A stretch of 64,000 nt of DNA from Streptomyces deccanensis (GTDB lineage Bacteria; Actinomycetota; Actinomycetes; Streptomycetales; Streptomycetaceae): assembly GCF_022385335.1 (NCBI RefSeq), contig NZ_CP092431.1, positions 8,184,001 to 8,248,000 of the forward strand, written 5' to 3'. A model generated the notes under the pieces. That model saw nothing but the letters and a program-made list of their open reading frames with translations, did not search any database and was not told where the DNA came from. The position numbers and the translations under genes were made by a program. This document shows, in pieces, positions 16,688 through 24,537 of the stretch (the stretch's first letter is position 1; every line of letters starts with the position of its first letter).

Positions 16688-17839
16688 ATGGTGAGTGGGC
16701 TCGGTGTCGCCGTCGTGGGGTTCGGCTGGATGGGACGGGTGCACACCCAGGCGTACGCCCGGCTGCCGCACCACTTCCCGCAACTCGCCCTGCGGCCCGA
16801 GCTGGTCACCGTCGTCGAGGACGTCCCCGGCCGCGCCGAGGAGGCGGCCCGGCAGTTCGGGTTCGCCACCACCGCCCGGGACTGGCACGAGGTGATCGCC
16901 GACCCGCGCGTCCAGGCGGTCAGCATCACCGCGCCGAACTTCCTGCACCGGGAGATCGGCGTCGCCATGGCCGAGGCCGGCAAGCACATCTGGATCGAGA
17001 AGCCCGTCGGGCTCACCGCCGCCGACGCCCGCGCCGTCGCCGACGCGGTCGACAAGGCCGGCGTCCAGGGCACGGTCGGCTTCAACTACCGCAACGCGCC
17101 CGCCGTGGAGGCCGCCCGCGAACTGATCGCCGCCGGGGAAATCGGCACGGTCACCCATGTCCGCGTCCGCCTCTTCAGCGACTACGCCGCCCACCCCGAG
17201 GGTGCCCTGACCTGGCGGTACGAGCGGCAGCGCGGCGGCAGCGGCGTCCTCGGCGACCTCGCCTCGCACGGCGTGGACCTGGCCCGCTTCCTGCTCGGCG
17301 ACATCGCCTCCCTCACCGCCGACACCGCGATCTTCGTCCCCGAGCGGGCCCGGCCCTCCGGCGCCACGGCCGGCCACACCCGTGCTTCCGGCGGCGAACT
17401 CGGCCCCGTCGAGAACGAGGACTACGTCAACTGCCTGCTCCGCTTCGCCTCCGGCGCACGGGGCGTCCTGGAGGCCTGCCGCGTCTCCGTCGGCGAGCAG
17501 AACAACTACGGCTTCGAGATCCACGGGACCGGGGGCGCGCTCTTCTGGGACTTCCGCCGCATGGGCGAGCTGGGCGTCAGCAAGGGCGACGCCTACCAGG
17601 ACCAGTCCGTCCACACCGTCTACGTCGGCCCCGGCCACGGTTCGTACTCCGCCTTCCAGCCGGGCTCCGCCAACGCCATGGGCTACGACGACCTCAAGGT
17701 GATCGAGGCGTACAACTTCGTGACCTCCATCGCCGAGGGCACCCCGCACGGCACCACCCTCGCCGACGCCGTGCACAGCGCCACCGCGCTGGACGCCATG
17801 AGCCGCTCGGCCGAGTCCGGGGCGTGGGTGGACCTCTGA
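16688..17839 (+). CDS. Gfo/Idh/MocA family oxidoreductase (polyol dehydrogenase-like)
   Basis: A 383-residue NAD(P)-dependent dehydrogenase. The Rossmann start is LGVAVVGFGWMGRVHTQAYA (GxGxxGxxH type), the EKP motif is in IWIEKPVGLTAADARA, and the substrate domain carries GGSGVLGDLASHGVDLARFL, where the D-x-x-x-H-type pair is probably catalytic. The family includes inositol 2-dehydrogenase and related enzymes; the nearby iolD and ribose/inositol-type transporter make a polyol substrate plausible, but this is inference. Expression is probably controlled by the divergent LacI regulator. A short hairpin follows the stop and separates it from the convergent GntR gene. Confidence 0.88.
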   Translation: MVSGLGVAVVGFGWMGRVHTQAYARLPHHFPQLALRPELVTVVEDVPGRAEEAARQFGFATTARDWHEVIADPRVQAVSITAPNFLHREIGVAMAEAGKHIWIEKPVGLTAADARAVADAVDKAGVQGTVGFNYRNAPAVEAARELIAAGEIGTVTHVRVRLFSDYAAHPEGALTWRYERQRGGSGVLGDLASHGVDLARFLLGDIASLTADTAIFVPERARPSGATAGHTRASGGELGPVENEDYVNCLLRFASGARGVLEACRVSVGEQNNYGFEIHGTGGALFWDFRRMGELGVSKGDAYQDQSVHTVYVGPGHGSYSAFQPGSANAMGYDDLKVIEAYNFVTSIAEGTPHGTTLADAVHSATALDAMSRSAESGAWVDL

Positions 17840-17850
17840 GCCCCCGGCGG

Positions 17851-17879
17851 CCGGGCGGCCCCGAACTCCCGCCGCCCGG
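17851..17879. terminator. Hairpin between convergent dehydrogenase and GntR genes
   Basis: Arms CCGGGCGGC (17851-17859) and GCCGCCCGG (17871-17879) are exact reverse complements with an 11-base loop, and lie in the 43-base gap between the two convergent stop codons. There is no T-tract. It could serve as a bidirectional terminator. Confidence 0.45.
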
Positions 17880-17882
17880 TCG

Positions 17883-18653
17883 TCAGTTGCGGACGAGCAG
17901 CTGGAAGTCGAAGGAGTAGCGCGAGGCCCGGTAGACATGGCTGCCGTACTCGACCGCGCGCCCGGTGTCGTCGTACGCCGTGCGCTGCATGGTGAGGAGC
18001 GCGGCGCCCTCCGGCTCGCCGAGGCGGTCCGCCTCTTCCGGCGTGGCGATACGGGCGCCGACGCTCTGGTGGGCGCTGTGCAGGGTGATGCCGGCGTTGC
18101 GCATCATCCGGTACAGGCCCGTCGACTCCAGGCGCTCGGTGTCCAGGTCCAGCAGCCCGGCCGGGACGAAGTTGGAGAGGAACGCCACAGGCTGCCCGTG
18201 GGTGAGGCGCAGCCGTTCGAAGAGGTGCACGTCGGCGCCCTCGGCGATGCCCAGGGCGGCCGCGACCTCGGCCGAGGCCTGCCGGAACTCGCTCAGCAGC
18301 ACCTTGGTCGTGGGCTGCTGCCCGGCCGACTCCAGGTCGTCGTAGAGGCTGCTCAGCTCCAGCGGCCGTTTGACCTGGCTGTGCACCACCTGCGTGCCCA
18401 CGCCCCGGCGGCGTACGAGCAGGCCCTTGTCGACGAGCGACTGGATGGCCTGCCGTACGGTCGGCCGGGACAGGCCGAGACGGCCGGCGAGCTCGATCTC
18501 GTTGCCCAGGAGGCTGCCCGGGCCGAGCGCACCGTGCTCGATCGCCGACTCCAGCTGCCGGGCCAGCTGGTAGTACAGCGGCACCGGGCTGCTCCGGTCG
18601 ACACTGAGGCCGAGACTCCCTGTACTCCCCGTAGTCGCGCTGGTCACGCCCAT
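17883..18653 (-). CDS. GntR family (HutC/UTRA) transcriptional regulator
   Basis: A 256-residue regulator starting at ATG 18653. The N-terminal winged helix is seen in PLYYQLARQLESAIEHGALG, then LLGNEIELAGRLGLSRPTVR and QAIQSLVDKGLLVRRRGVGT, a textbook GntR DNA-binding domain. The C-terminal UTRA effector domain covers about residues 90-250 (for example ADVHLFERLRLTHGQPVAFL and the end YRASRYSFDFQLLVRN). It lies on the same strand as iolD and just downstream of it, so it probably controls iolD and perhaps the divergent ABC transporter, with a polyol or its phosphate as effector. The operator was not identified with certainty. Confidence 0.9.
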   Translation of the reverse strand: MGVTSATTGSTGSLGLSVDRSSPVPLYYQLARQLESAIEHGALGPGSLLGNEIELAGRLGLSRPTVRQAIQSLVDKGLLVRRRGVGTQVVHSQVKRPLELSSLYDDLESAGQQPTTKVLLSEFRQASAEVAAALGIAEGADVHLFERLRLTHGQPVAFLSNFVPAGLLDLDTERLESTGLYRMMRNAGITLHSAHQSVGARIATPEEADRLGEPEGAALLTMQRTAYDDTGRAVEYGSHVYRASRYSFDFQLLVRN

Positions 18654-18733
18654 GAGGGTATCCGTCCGTCCGGATGACAGGAACCCCTGTCATCGCATTG
18701 TCCTTACAAGCGCGGCCCGTGCGGCGGCGGCCG

Positions 18734-20611
18734 TCAGAGGTGGCGGCGCTGGTCGGCCACCTCGCGGTCGTACGTCGTGCGCGCCTCGACGGCCGCCGGC
18801 CGGGAGGCGGTCTGGGCGACCGGGACGTCCCACCAGGCCTCGGCCGGGGGAGCGGTGGGCGTCGGGTCGGTCTCGACGTACACACAGGTGGGCCGGTCCG
18901 AGGAACGGGCCGCCGCCAGCGCGTCGCGCAGCTCCTTCACGGTCTTGGCGCGGATGACGTCCATGCCGAGGCTGGCCGCGTTGGCGGCGAGGTCCACCGG
19001 GAGCGGCGCCCCGGAGAAGGTGCCGTCGGCGGCGCGGTAGCGGTAGGCGGTGCCGAAGCGCTCGCCGCCGACCGACTCGGAGAGGCCGCCGATGGAGGCG
19101 TAGCCGTGGTTCTGGACGAGGACCAGATTGACCGGCAGGTTCTCCTGGACGGCCGTCACGATCTCCGTCGGCATCATCAGATACGTGCCGTCCCCGACCA
19201 GGGACCAGACGGCCGTGCCGGGCGCCGCCTGCTGGACACCGATCCCGGCGGGGATCTCGTAGCCCATGCAGGAGTAGCCGTACTCCAGGTGGTACTGGCG
19301 GGGGCTGCGGGCCCGCCACAGCTTGTGCAAGTCACCGGGGAGGGACCCGGCCGCGTTGATGACCACGTCCTCGTCGCCGACGACCGCGTCCAGGGCGCCG
19401 AGCACCTGGGTCTGGGTGGGCACGGCGTGCTCGTCGGCGGCGCGGTAGGCGGCCTCGACGACCTGCTCCCAGCGCTCCTTGCCGGCCCGGTACTCCGCCT
19501 CGTACGCCTCGTCCACCCGGTGCCCGTCCAGTGCCTCGGTGAGCGCCGTGAGTCCGGCCCGCGCGTCGCAGACCACCGTCCGGGCGGCCAGCTTGTGGGC
19601 GTCGAAGGAGGCGATGTTCAAGTTGACGAAACGGACGTCCGGGCTCTGGAAGAGGGTGTGGGAGGCGGTGGTGAAGTCGGTGTACCGGGTGCCGACGCCG
19701 ACGATCAGGTCGGCGGTGCGGGCGATGTCGTCACAGACCGCCGTGCCGGTGTGGCCGATGCCGCCGAGGTCGGCGGGGTGGTCGTACCGCAGGGAGCCCT
19801 TGCCCGCCTGGGTGGACGCGACCGGGATGCCCGTGGCGTCGGCCAGCGCCTTCAGCGCCTCCTCGGCCTCGCTGTGGTGGACGCCGCCGCCCGCGACGAT
19901 CAGCGGCCGCCGCGCGGCGCGGATCGCCCGCACCGCCTCCGCCAGCTCGACCGGGTCGGGCACGGGACGCCGTACGCGCCACACCCGCTCGGCGAAGAAC
20001 TCCTCCGGCCAGTCGTACGCCTCCGCCTGGACGTCCTGCGGCAGGGCGAGGGTGACGGCGCCGGTGTCGACCGGGTCGGCGAGGACGCGCATGGCGTTCA
20101 GGGCGGCCGGGATCAGCGCCTCGGGGCGGGTGATCCGGTCGAAGTAGCGGGAGACCGGGCGCAGGGTGTCGTTGACCGAGACGTCGGCCTCGGTCGGGTG
20201 CTCCAGCTGCTGGAGCAGCGGGTCGGCGGTGCGGGTCGCGAAGTAGTCGCCGGGGAGGAGGAGTACGGGCAGGCGGTTGATGGTGGCCAGGGCGGCGCCG
20301 GTGACCAGGTTGGTGGCGCCGGGGCCGATGGAGGTGGTGACCGCCTGCGCGGAGAGCCGGTTCAGCTGGCGGGCGTGACCGACGGCCGCGTGCACCATGG
20401 ACTGCTCGTTGCGGCCCTGGTGGAACGGCATCGTCTCCTCCCCGGCCTCAAGGAGGGCCTGGCCGATGCCCGCCACGTTGCCGTGGCCGAAGATGCCCCA
20501 GGTCCCGGCGATCAGCCGATGGCGCACCCCGTCGCGCTCGCTGTACTGCGCGGACAGGAACCGCACCAGCGCCTGGGCGACGGTCAGACGGCGGGTGGGG
20601 GACTGGGGCAT
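18734..20611 (-). CDS. iolD: 3D-(3,5/4)-trihydroxycyclohexane-1,2-dione acylhydrolase (IolD)
   Basis: Thiamine diphosphate-dependent enzyme of myo-inositol catabolism that opens the ring of the diketo intermediate. The 625-residue length fits IolD. The sequence has the N-terminal LIAGTWGIFGHGNVAGIGQA segment characteristic of IolD, the PYR-domain region GHARQLNRLSAQAVTTSIGP, the central domain with PLIVAGGGVHHSEAEEALKA, and the ThDP-binding C-terminal domain with YGYSCMGYEIPAGIGVQQAA and VGDGTYLM. It is divergent from a ribose/inositol-type ABC transporter. Other iol genes (iolB, iolC, iolE) are not in the window. A promoter-like pair at 20901-20930 implies a leader of about 280 bases. Confidence 0.93.
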   Translation of the reverse strand: MPQSPTRRLTVAQALVRFLSAQYSERDGVRHRLIAGTWGIFGHGNVAGIGQALLEAGEETMPFHQGRNEQSMVHAAVGHARQLNRLSAQAVTTSIGPGATNLVTGAALATINRLPVLLLPGDYFATRTADPLLQQLEHPTEADVSVNDTLRPVSRYFDRITRPEALIPAALNAMRVLADPVDTGAVTLALPQDVQAEAYDWPEEFFAERVWRVRRPVPDPVELAEAVRAIRAARRPLIVAGGGVHHSEAEEALKALADATGIPVASTQAGKGSLRYDHPADLGGIGHTGTAVCDDIARTADLIVGVGTRYTDFTTASHTLFQSPDVRFVNLNIASFDAHKLAARTVVCDARAGLTALTEALDGHRVDEAYEAEYRAGKERWEQVVEAAYRAADEHAVPTQTQVLGALDAVVGDEDVVINAAGSLPGDLHKLWRARSPRQYHLEYGYSCMGYEIPAGIGVQQAAPGTAVWSLVGDGTYLMMPTEIVTAVQENLPVNLVLVQNHGYASIGGLSESVGGERFGTAYRYRAADGTFSGAPLPVDLAANAASLGMDVIRAKTVKELRDALAAARSSDRPTCVYVETDPTPTAPPAEAWWDVPVAQTASRPAAVEARTTYDREVADQRRHL

Positions 20612-20674
20612 CGGGACCTCGCGGGTTGGGGTGGTGATGGTCTTCGGGCGGTGCGTTGCCGGGTGCGGGTGACC

Positions 20675-20725
20675 AGCCCCCGCTTTTCAGGGGCGCGGGG
20701 AATTGCGCGAGAAGCCCCATTGGGG
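20675..20725. repeat. Dispersed GC-rich repeat, copy 2 (iolD leader)
   Basis: The stretch containing GGGGCGCGGGGAATTGCGCG matches, in inverted orientation and with one A/G difference, the arm sequence of the hairpin at 2226-2299 and the core of the hairpin at 47799-47832. It is preceded by AGCCCCCGCTTTTC and followed by AGAAGCCCC, so it can also fold locally. It would lie in the 5' leader of the iolD transcript. Confidence 0.55.
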
Positions 20726-20900
20726 TCGCGCCGGGACGCCGGTCTGCAACGGATAGGGATCGATTCCGATACGACCCCTGGTGATCGGATCGAAGGATTC
20801 GGCGGGCTCGGGCATGCGCGTCGCTCCTCGGGTGGGGGATGCGGGCCACCGGAGACCGCCGCGCGCGGGGATGCGAACGCCCGGGACCGGATGTATCCCA

Positions 20901-20930
20901 TGTTTAGGACCCGAACCGACCCCGTGTCAA
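20901..20930 (-). promoter_or_regulatory. Promoter candidate for iolD (TTGACA, 18-base spacer, TAAACA)
   Basis: On the minus strand the -35 hexamer TTGACA (20930-20925) and the -10 hexamer TAAACA (20906-20901) are separated by 18 bases. This is close to the vegetative sigma factor consensus. Transcription would begin near 20893 and give a leader of about 280 bases before iolD. The -35 element overlaps the left arm of the TGTCA/TGACA inverted repeat, a suitable place for a repressor. Confidence 0.5.
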
Positions 20931-20945
20931 CAGTTTGTACTGACA
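20925..20945. promoter_or_regulatory. Operator candidate, TGTCA/TGACA inverted repeat
   Basis: Arms TGTCA (20925-20929) and TGACA (20941-20945) are separated by 11 bases. The left arm overlaps the -35 hexamer of the iolD promoter candidate. It is a plausible site for the GntR regulator encoded downstream of iolD, but the arms are short and this is inference. Confidence 0.3.
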
Positions 20946-20982
20946 TCCTGACCTGCTCGTGAAATGATGTCTTAACAAAGTC

Positions 20983-21011
20983 TTGACAGCGGGGTCCGTC
21001 AGGGGTTTGTA
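20983..21011 (+). promoter_or_regulatory. Promoter candidate for the ribose/inositol-type ABC operon
   Basis: TTGACA at 20983-20988 is followed after 17 bases by TTTGTA at 21006-21011; the shifted hexamer TGTATC is an alternative -10. The following gene starts at 21147, giving a leader of roughly 125-130 bases. Confidence 0.4.
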
Positions 21012-21146
21012 TCCCGTCCCAACGAAACAGCGCAGTCGGCCTACCGGCACAATGATCCGGACTTCGAACGTCCGGGCCCGCGCGGGCAATCCGCCCGACG
21101 CTGTCCCGTTCCCTTTCCCCCTGTCGCACAGTGAGGTGCAGGAAAG

Positions 21147-22163
21147 ATGGACCGCACGTACTCCCGCTCACGCAGAGTGGCCCCCTTCTTCGCCATGGCC
21201 GCGGCTTCCGCGCTGCTGATAGCCGGCTGCTCCAGCGACTCCGGCGGGAAGAAGGCCGAGGAGGGCGGGTCGAACGCCTCCGCGGGCAAGGCCGACACCC
21301 CCCGGATGAAGGTCGCTCTGGTCACCCACCAGGCCCCCGGGGACACCTTCTGGGACATCGTCCGCAAGGGCGCCCAGGCGGCGGCCGACAAGGACAACAT
21401 CGAGCTGATCTACTCGGCGGACCCGAACGCCGGCAACCAGGCCAACCTGGTGCAGAACGCGATCGACCAGAAGGTCGACGGCATCGCCATCACCCTCGCC
21501 AAGCCCGACGCGATGAAGGACGTCGTGGCCAAGGCGACGAAGGCGGGGATCCCGGTCGTCGGCCTCAACTCCGGTCTGAGCGACTGGCAGAACCTCGGTC
21601 TGATGTCGTTCTTCGGGCAGGACGAGAGCGTGGCGGGCGAGGCGTTCGGCAAGCGGCTGAACGAGGCCGGCGCGAAGAAGGCCGTCTGTGTCGTGCAGGA
21701 GCAGGGCAACGTCGGCCTGGAGCAGCGCTGTGCGGGCGTGAAGAAGACCTTCGAGGGCGACACCGAGGTCCTCAACGTCAACGGCACCGACATGCCGTCC
21801 GTGAAGTCGACCATCAGTGCCAAGCTCAAGCAGGACACCGCCATCGACTACGTGGTCGCCCTCGGTGCCCCCTACGCCCTGACCGCGGTCCAGTCGGTCG
21901 CGGACGCCGGCAGCAAGGCGAAGGTCGCCACCTTCGACCTGAACAAGGAGCTGACGGACTCGATCAAGAGCGGTGACATCCAGTTCGCGGTGGACCAGCA
22001 GCCGTATCTGCAGGGCTACCTCGCCGTGGACTCGATGTGGCTCTACAAGAACAACGGCAACTACAGCGGCGGTGGCGAGGAAGCGGTGCTGACCGGCCCC
22101 GCGTTCGTCGACAAGGAGAACGTCGACACGATCGCCGAGTTCGCCGCGAAGGGCACCCGGTGA
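21147..22163 (+). CDS. ABC transporter sugar/polyol-binding lipoprotein (RbsB/IbpA type)
   Basis: A 338-residue lipoprotein. The signal peptide ends in LLIAGC with the lipidated Cys at residue 28. The mature part is a periplasmic-binding protein of the type I sugar class: MKVALVTHQAPGDTFWDIVR, then IELIYSADPNAGNQANLVQ, AIDQKVDGIAITLAKPDAM and KSGDIQFAVDQQPYLQGYLA, the last being a strong signature of ribose/inositol-type binders. It heads an operon with a matching permease and ATPase and diverges from iolD, so inositol or a related polyol is the likely ligand (inference). An AGGAAAG site precedes the ATG. Confidence 0.9.
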   Translation: MDRTYSRSRRVAPFFAMAAASALLIAGCSSDSGGKKAEEGGSNASAGKADTPRMKVALVTHQAPGDTFWDIVRKGAQAAADKDNIELIYSADPNAGNQANLVQNAIDQKVDGIAITLAKPDAMKDVVAKATKAGIPVVGLNSGLSDWQNLGLMSFFGQDESVAGEAFGKRLNEAGAKKAVCVVQEQGNVGLEQRCAGVKKTFEGDTEVLNVNGTDMPSVKSTISAKLKQDTAIDYVVALGAPYALTAVQSVADAGSKAKVATFDLNKELTDSIKSGDIQFAVDQQPYLQGYLAVDSMWLYKNNGNYSGGGEEAVLTGPAFVDKENVDTIAEFAAKGTR

Positions 22164-22168
22164 TCTGA

Positions 22169-23245
22169 ATGACCCAAGCAACGGCACCGGCGGCGAGTTC
22201 CTCGCCGCCGGCTCCGCCGGCCGGCACACAGAAGGACGGGCGCACCGTGCAGCGCTCGCTCGGACGCCGGCTGCTGGCCCGCCCGGAGGTCGGCGCGCTG
22301 ATCGCCGCGATCGGGGTGTACGTCTTCTTCTTCTCGGTGGCCCCGTCCTTCCGGGAGGCCAGTTCGCTGGCGACCGTGCTCTACCAGGCCTCCGTCATGG
22401 GCATCATGGCGATCCCGGTGGCCCTGCTGATGATCGGCGGCGAGTTCGACCTGTCCGCCGGTGTCGCGGTCACCACCTCCGCCCTGACCGCCGCGATCCT
22501 CAGCTTCCAGCTGTCGGTGAACGTGTGGACCGGCGTGATCGTCGCGCTGATCGCGTCGCTGGCGGTGGGCGCGTTCAACGGCTGGCTGCTGATCAGGACC
22601 GGGCTGCCCAGCTTCCTCGTCACCCTCGGGTCGTTCCTGATCCTCCAGGGCTCGAACCTGGCGGTGACGAAGATCTTCACCGGCAACGTGGCGTCCGACT
22701 CCATCAGCGACATGGACGGCTTCGACCAGGCCAAGAGCGTCTTCGCCTCCGAGATCGGCATCGGCGACGTCAACGTCAAGATCACGGTCTTCTACTGGCT
22801 GGCGTTCGCGGCGATCGCGACCTGGCTGCTGCTGCGCACCAAGTTCGGCAACTGGATCTTCGCGGTCGGCGGCAACAAGGACAGTGCGCGGGCCGTCGGC
22901 GTGCCCGTGAACTTCACCAAGGTCGCCCTGTTCATGGGGGTCGGCGCGGGCGCCTGGTTCGTGGGCATGCACCTGCTGTTCTCGTTCAACACGGTGCAGT
23001 CCGGTGAGGGCGTCGGCAACGAGTTCCTGTACATCATCGCCGCGGTGATCGGCGGCTGTCTGCTGACCGGCGGCTACGGCTCGGCGGTCGGCCCGGTGAT
23101 CGGTGCCTTCATCTTCGGCATGGTCTCCCAGGGCATCGTCTACGCCAACTGGAACCCCGACTGGTTCAAGGCCTTCCTCGGCGTGATGCTCCTGATCGCC
23201 GCCCTCGTCAATCTGTGGGTCCGCAGCCAGGCCACCCGGAGGTGA
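22169..23245 (+). CDS. ABC transporter permease (RbsC type)
   Basis: A 358-residue inner-membrane permease for the sugar or polyol bound by the preceding lipoprotein, whose stop lies 5 bases upstream. The RbsC family pattern is clear: [20 protein letters not shown] followed by [55 protein letters not shown] and [20 protein letters not shown]. About nine to ten hydrophobic segments are visible. The internal loop around [18 protein letters not shown] is longer than in many RbsC proteins. Confidence 0.9.
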   Translation: MTQATAPAASSSPPAPPAGTQKDGRTVQRSLGRRLLARPEVGALIAAIGVYVFFFSVAPSFREASSLATVLYQASVMGIMAIPVALLMIGGEFDLSAGVAVTTSALTAAILSFQLSVNVWTGVIVALIASLAVGAFNGWLLIRTGLPSFLVTLGSFLILQGSNLAVTKIFTGNVASDSISDMDGFDQAKSVFASEIGIGDVNVKITVFYWLAFAAIATWLLLRTKFGNWIFAVGGNKDSARAVGVPVNFTKVALFMGVGAGAWFVGMHLLFSFNTVQSGEGVGNEFLYIIAAVIGGCLLTGGYGSAVGPVIGAFIFGMVSQGIVYANWNPDWFKAFLGVMLLIAALVNLWVRSQATRR

Positions 23246-23253
23246 ACCACCCG

Positions 23254-24153
23254 ATGACCACCAGCAACGACACCGCCACTCCCGCCCCTTCGGGCGCGGG
23301 CGAGGCCCCCGTGGTCGAGCTGCGCAACACCGGCAAGGCCTACGGCAACGTCCGCGCCCTGCACGGCGTCGACCTCGCCGTCCACCCCGGCCGTGTCACC
23401 TGCGTGCTGGGCGACAACGGCGCCGGCAAGTCCACCCTGATCAAAATCATCTCCGGCCTGCACCAGCACACCGAGGGCGAGGTCCTCGTCGACGGCAAGC
23501 CGGTGCGCTTCACCACCCCGCGCGAGGCCCTCGACGCCGGCATCGCCACCGTCTACCAGGACCTGGCGACCGTGCCGCTGATGCCGGTCTGGCGCAACTT
23601 CTTCCTCGGCTCGGAGTTCACCAAGGGCCCCTGGCCCGTCCGCCGCCTGGACATCGCCCGGATGAAGGAGACCGCGGACACCGAACTGCGCAACATGGGC
23701 ATCGTCCTGGACGACCTCGACCAGCCCATCGGCACCCTCTCCGGCGGCCAGCGCCAGTGCGTGGCCATCGCCCGCGCCGTCTACTTCGGCGCCCGCGTCC
23801 TCATCCTGGACGAGCCCACCGCCGCGCTGGGTGTGAAGCAGTCCGGTGTGGTGCTGAAGTACATCGCCGCCGCCCGCGACCGCGGACTGGGCGTCATCTT
23901 CATCACCCACAACCCCCACCACGCCTACATGGTCGGCGACCACTTCAGCGTCCTGCGTCTGGGCACCCTCGAAATGTCCGCCCCCCGCGACCAGGTCAGC
24001 CTCGAGGAACTCACCAACCACATGGCCGGCGGCACCGAACTCGCGGCGCTCAAGCACGAGTTGGCCCAGGTCCGCGGCGTCGACGTCGAGGAACTCCCCG
24101 AGGAGGGCGACCTCACCGCACCGGTGGTCTCCTCGAAGGACGGGGCTGCCTGA
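23254..24153 (+). CDS. ABC transporter ATP-binding protein (single-domain, sugar type)
   Basis: A 299-residue ATPase that powers the preceding permease. The ATG follows a perfect GGAGG site that overlaps the end of the permease gene. Walker A is GDNGAGKST, the signature is LSGGQRQ, Walker B is [11 protein letters not shown], and the switch His is in [15 protein letters not shown]. It carries one nucleotide-binding domain, whereas RbsA-type proteins usually have two (about 500 residues), so it probably works as a homodimer. The C-terminal tail after residue 265 is acidic and probably flexible. Confidence 0.9.
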   Translation: MTTSNDTATPAPSGAGEAPVVELRNTGKAYGNVRALHGVDLAVHPGRVTCVLGDNGAGKSTLIKIISGLHQHTEGEVLVDGKPVRFTTPREALDAGIATVYQDLATVPLMPVWRNFFLGSEFTKGPWPVRRLDIARMKETADTELRNMGIVLDDLDQPIGTLSGGQRQCVAIARAVYFGARVLILDEPTAALGVKQSGVVLKYIAAARDRGLGVIFITHNPHHAYMVGDHFSVLRLGTLEMSAPRDQVSLEELTNHMAGGTELAALKHELAQVRGVDVEELPEEGDLTAPVVSSKDGAA

Positions 24154-24276
24154 CCCCGGCCGCTCCTCGTGAGCGGTCACGCGGCCGACGACCCGGCGAG
24201 GGCGCTCCGCGAGGAGCCCCCTCGCCGGTCGGCTGACGACTTCTCGCCGGTCAGCGGTACTTGGCTTGCGATCGCC

Positions 24277-24305
24277 TTGCTGTTCGGTTACCGGGCCGTC
24301 ACTAT
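24277..24305 (+). promoter_or_regulatory. Weak promoter candidate for the FxSxx-COOH locus
   Basis: TTGCTG (24277-24282) and CACTAT (24300-24305) are 17 bases apart and lie about 45 bases upstream of the precursor gene start. The match to consensus is only moderate, so this is tentative. Confidence 0.3.
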
Positions 24306-24348
24306 GAGGTGTGCCGCCCGGAGCCGTACGCCCGAGGAGACGACGCCT

Positions 24349-24504
24349 ATGGACAGGTACGAGCAGCCCTTCGCCACGAGCGTGGTCAGGGACCTGCACG
24401 ACACCTCACTGGACGAGGTGCCCGAGTCCGCGCAGGAGTCGGCCATGGCAAGGATGCTCGCAGGTGGCGGAGAGCCGGTGGCCGCCTTCCAGTCGTCGCT
24501 CTGA
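24349..24504 (+). CDS. fxsA: FxSxx-COOH cyclophane (triceptide) RiPP precursor peptide
   Basis: A 51-residue peptide ending in FQSSL, i.e. Phe47-x-Ser49-x-x-COOH, the defining tail of FxSxx-COOH precursors. The ATG was chosen because a GAGGAG site lies about 10 bases upstream; longer in-frame starts (up to 24169) would add an unrelated hydrophobic stretch. The leader contains RDLHDTSLDEVPES, the region probably read by the maturase, followed by AMARMLAGGG and the core EPVAAFQSSL. In this family the partner radical SAM enzyme forms a three-residue cyclophane on the C-terminal motif; here that would be the Phe47 side chain to the Ser49 position. The maturase gene follows after 33 bases, so the two are co-transcribed. 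Confidence 0.88.
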   Translation: MDRYEQPFATSVVRDLHDTSLDEVPESAQESAMARMLAGGGEPVAAFQSSL

Positions 24505-24537
24505 CCGGCCTGGCCGGAACGACGAGGGATCGTCCCG

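Larger units (their letters stand above)
20612..21146. other. 535-base divergent intergenic region between iolD and the ABC transporter
   Basis: No convincing gene is seen. The region holds, from left to right: a copy of the dispersed GC-rich repeat (about 20680-20725), a minus-strand promoter candidate (20901-20930), an inverted repeat TGTCA/TGACA at 20925-20945, a pair of similar octamers TCTTAACA and TCTTGACA near 20970-20990, and a plus-strand promoter candidate at 20983-21011. It is more AT-rich around 20,930-21,020 than its surroundings, as expected for promoters. Confidence 0.6.

Noticed and set aside
24169-24348. N-terminal extension of the FxSxx precursor
   Set aside because: A good ribosome binding site lies directly before ATG 24349, and the extension has no similarity to precursor leaders.
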